Part shown: one piece after another, positions 60,401 to 64,000 of the stretch
How positions within the stretch are numbered: the stretch's first letter is position 1
Layout of the letters: every line of letters starts with the position of its first letter
The notes under the pieces: generated by a model
Seen by the model: only the letters and a program-made list of their open reading frames with translations
Databases searched by the model: none
Told to the model about the DNA's origin: nothing
Position numbers and translations under genes: made by a program
DNA from: Nemania diffusa
Taxonomy: Eukaryota; Ascomycota; Sordariomycetes; Xylariales; Xylariaceae
Assembly (NCBI GenBank): GCA_038501195.1
Contig: JBBPUQ010000008.1
Span: forward strand, 124,001 to 188,000
Length of the DNA: 64,000 nucleotides
Direction: 5' to 3'

Positions 60401-63400
60401 CTAAATATTTTTAAATATATTAAATAAAATTTATAATTATTTATTATTTTATTTTTTAATATAATAAAAAAATAAAAATATTTATAAAAAAAATTTTAAT
60501 TTAAAAATTATTTAAATATTTAATTATAAAAATAAATTGTTATTTTAATAATTTTATATTTATTTTTATAGTTTTAACTTTTTTTTTAATAAATTATTTA
60601 ATATATTTAATATTTTTATTTTATATTTATATATATAATATAAAAAGTTTTATTTATATATTATAATTTTTTTAAAACTATTTTTTAAAAATTAAACTTT
60701 TAATAATTTTTTCGTTTATTTTTATTATAGCTATTTTTAATTATTAATATATTTTAATTTGATTTAAAAAATATAATAATATTTTTTAAATATAGCAATA
60801 AAATCAATTTTTAAAATAATAATTAAAATAAATATTTAAAAATTAATTTATAATAAATATAAAATTTATAAAGCTTTTATAACTTTTTATAACAATATAA
60901 AAATTAATAACAATTTTTTTTTTTATTTTTATAAATATTTTTTTAAAAATTTTATTAATTTGTTTTATAATTTTTTTTTTTATATATTTTTTGCAGTTTT
61001 TAGTTTTAATTTAATTATTTAATAATTTTTTAATTTTAATTTTAAAAATTTAATTTATTAAATAATTTAAAAGTTTAATATTAAAATATTTTAATTATAA
61101 ATATTATTTAATTAAATTTTTTTTTAAAATATTTTTTTTTATATATAAAATTATTATTAGTAAAACTTTTTGTATATATATATATAAAAAGATTTGAAAT
61201 AATCTATAAGATTTAAAGTTTGTTTTTAAGTTTTAAAGTTTTATATTGATTTGTATGTTTATTTTACAAAAAGAAGTATAACTAAAAGAGTTATATATAA
61301 GTTATTTATATATGTATATATATAAAACTTGTAAGTTTTATAGATTTTAGTAAATCTTTGTATTTTTTATTTATTTAGTTATTTAATAAAAGTTCTAATT
61401 CAAGTTTTAGTTGTATATATTTAATATATATATATAAATTTTATTAAGTTATTAGTTTAATATTAAAGATTTTTTTTTTTATATAATAACTTTAGTTTTA
61501 ATATTAACTAATTTTTTATTGTTTTTTTTACTATTTAACTAATTTATATATATTTTTATTTATATAATTAGTTTATTTATATTAACTAGCTTTTTTAATA
61601 TTTAATTAAGTGTTTTTTTTATATAAACATTTATTAAATTGTTTTTGCTATCGATTTAATATATTTTTATAATTTTATAATTTTTATATATTTTTTAAAA
61701 TAATATAATATTAATTATAAGTTGCTTTTTTTATATAGTTTTTAATTTAACTAAATATTTATATAAAAATTTAAAATTAATATATATAACTAGTAGTACT
61801 GTTAATAATTTTATTATATAAATAATTTTTTAAAATGTTATATTGAATATAATAATATAGTTAAATTTATTAATTATATTATATAATTTATTTATTAATA
61901 TATTATATATAACTTATTTATATTTAATTAAATTTTAATAAATAATATTGCTTTTAATTGTAAAAGTGTTTTTTATATAGTTTTTATTAGCTAATATAAT
62001 TATAAATCCGATTTAAAAACTTAAATTTTTATTATTTACAAATATTCTGTTAATAAAAATAAAAATTTTTGTATAACTAAAATTTAAAAATATATAGTAT
62101 AATTTTTGCTATATATTGTTAATTTGCTATTATATTTATATATTTAATACTTTAATGTTATTTTTTAATAGCTTTTGAATTTATATAGCAATTAATAAAT
62201 CGTACAATATTTTTAGTTAATATATTAACGCAATATATACTTTTTAAATTTGTTAAATAATATATTGCTAAAAATAATTTTTTATATAAAAGTTAATAAT
62301 ATATAATTGTTTAGTTTGTTTTTATTAAATAAAAAAAAAATTTTGTTTATTTATTTAAATTTTGCTTTTATTAAATTTGACGAAATATTTAAGCGTTAAT
62401 TTTATTTTTAGTTTTGCGCAAAATAATAGTTTGATTTTTTTTTTATATAAAAACTTCTTAAATATAATATTAAAAATATTATCTGTTTAAAATTTTATAA
62501 TTGCAAATTTATTAAGTTTTTTTTTAATATATAATAAATATAAGTTATATATAAATATTTTTATATTTAATTTTTAATAGTAATATTTATAATAAATTTT
62601 ATACTAATATAATTTTAATTTAGTTAATTTATATAATAATTATATAATTTAAAACATAATATTTACTAAATATTTATTTTTTAGTTTTTTTAGTAAATAA
62701 ACATAAATTTTTTAGTTTAACTTATTATATAATTATATATATATTTAAAATATATTTTATAGTTTTATATATATACTGTAGTTTTAAATTAGCAATAGTT
62801 TTAAAGCTATAATAAACTATTAGTTTATATATTAAATTATTAATACTTATATAAAAATTCGAACTTTATTATTGTTTTTATAACTTTATATAACTAATTT
62901 AAACTTTTTATATAATTTAGTTATTTTATTTTTAACTTTTTGTATAAATTTAATTTAAAAAATTTTTATTTAATTATATTGATTTAAATTATATTATATA
63001 AATTAAAATATATTTTAAGTTGCTAATATGTTTATTTTAGTTATATTTAATTATTTAAAAAATATACTAAATATAATAATTATACTGTTTTATTTTAGTT
63101 ATATAGCTAAAATATAGTTGTTGATTTTTTTTAGTATAAAATATTAATCGCTAATAAATATAAATAACTTTTTTAGTTTGTTTTTGTATTAAAGTTGCAG
63201 CTATTTAACAATTTAAAAAAAGTTATATAAAAAGTTATTTTTTTTATATAATAAATTAAATATAACTTTTTATTAATAATATAATTTGATTTATATATAA
63301 TAAAATTTAGCTAGTTTATTTGTTATATTAATTATAATGTTATAATTTTTAATTGTAAAAATTTTATATAGTTTTATTTAGTTTTTATGTTTTTTTTATA

Positions 63401-64000
63401 TTATAACTTTATTTTAAAAAAATAAAAAAAATACTTTATATAATAATATTAGTTTATTTTTAATTTATATAGTTTAGTTGATATTAATTTTTATATAAAT
63501 ATTTTTTAATATTTTTATAGCTTTTTGTATAGTTTTTGCTTTTTAAATAATTTTTAATAAAAAAAATAAATCGCTGTTAATTTTAAAATAAGCTTTAAAA
63601 ACTAATAAAGTAAATATAAAACTATTTAATTTAGCTATATTATTTAAAACTTTTATAACTATTTATAATATTGTTTTTTTATTTATATAGTAACTGATTT
63701 TTTTATATAAAATATTAAATATATAACAAAATAATATATATATTTGTTTAATTTTTTTAATAGTTTAATATATTTTAATAGATATTTTTTTATATAAAGT
63801 TTTAATTAGTTATATATTATTGCAGAATTTTTTAAACAAAAAATTTATATTAAAATTATATATAATATAATCAAAAAGTTTTTAATATATTAAAATTTAA
63901 CATTAGTATAATATGTTTTAAATATTATATATATTTAAAAACTTTAAAAATTTAACTATTTAAAATAAAGTATTTATATTAATTATATATAAAGTTAATT
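57410..64000. repeat. Large AT-rich, RIP-like block (to window end)
   Basis: From about 57,410 the sequence switches abruptly to almost pure A/T and stays so to the end of the window; no coding frame, tRNA or intact repeat can be read. The part to about 61,150 is the most extreme; beyond it a little more G and C appears, mostly as AGTT/AACT/AGCT. By eye the surviving cytosines are mainly followed by T and rarely by A, as expected after CpA-directed RIP. It is likely an array of RIP-mutated transposons, i.e. an AT isochore, or centromeric or subtelomeric heterochromatin; which of these cannot be told from this window. Confidence 0.88.

Noticed and set aside
57410..64000. Mitochondrial insertion as an explanation for the AT block
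   Set aside because: No mitochondrial gene, tRNA or rRNA segment could be read; cytosine context points to RIP.

Overview
This window comes from a filamentous ascomycete (Pezizomycotina; Sordariomycetes is the most likely class, inferred). Almost every gene is cut by short introns of about 48-75 nt with GT...CTAAC/CTGAC...AG signals. The gene content is typically fungal: a HET-domain protein, UstYa-like proteins, a C2H2 factor, CAZymes, Bfr2, Ind1 and RPS22. AT-rich blocks that look RIP-mutated interrupt the gene-bearing DNA. The last 6.6 kb (about 57,410-64,000) is almost pure A/T with no gene, and a 0.3 kb island of the same kind lies at 25.44-25.74 kb.

Layout. 0-9 kb: 5' part of an amidase (-), a complete CorA-like membrane protein (+), an intron-containing tRNA-Thr(TGT), a small secreted protein with no visible start codon, a degenerate tRNA-Gln-like sequence and a nitrilase-family hydrolase (-). 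9.3-14.2 kb: two UstYa-like (DUF3328) genes (-) and, divergent from the second, a small secreted precursor with KR-bounded repeats. This is the most interesting locus, because it has the logic of a dikaritin-type fungal RiPP cluster. 15.6 kb: a broken hAT transposase tail. 16.6-25.1 kb: a surface protein with a damaged splice site, a 10-exon GH3 beta-glucosidase, a short-chain dehydrogenase and an M24 peptidase-like protein. 26.9-35 kb: RPS22 (uS8), a HET protein, a DUF6590-like protein and a sulfatase. 35.8-42.2 kb: an MFS sugar/quinate-type transporter, a GH43 glycosidase and a GH16 glucanase. 45-54.5 kb: conserved housekeeping genes (Bfr2/AATF, Ind1/NUBPL, Spf30/SMNDC1) and a C2H2 zinc-finger factor. 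54.5-57.4 kb: relic DNA leading into the AT block.

Functional themes. GH3, sulfatase, transporter, GH43 and GH16 form a loose polysaccharide-degradation neighbourhood. Precursor plus two UstYa proteins forms a candidate peptide natural-product locus. Exon joins were worked out by hand from reading frame, splice signals and remembered family patterns. Summed exon lengths are whole codons for every multi-exon model that lies complete in the window. Three introns fit only GC-AG boundaries, and three others lack a usable AG acceptor; these are listed as findings.
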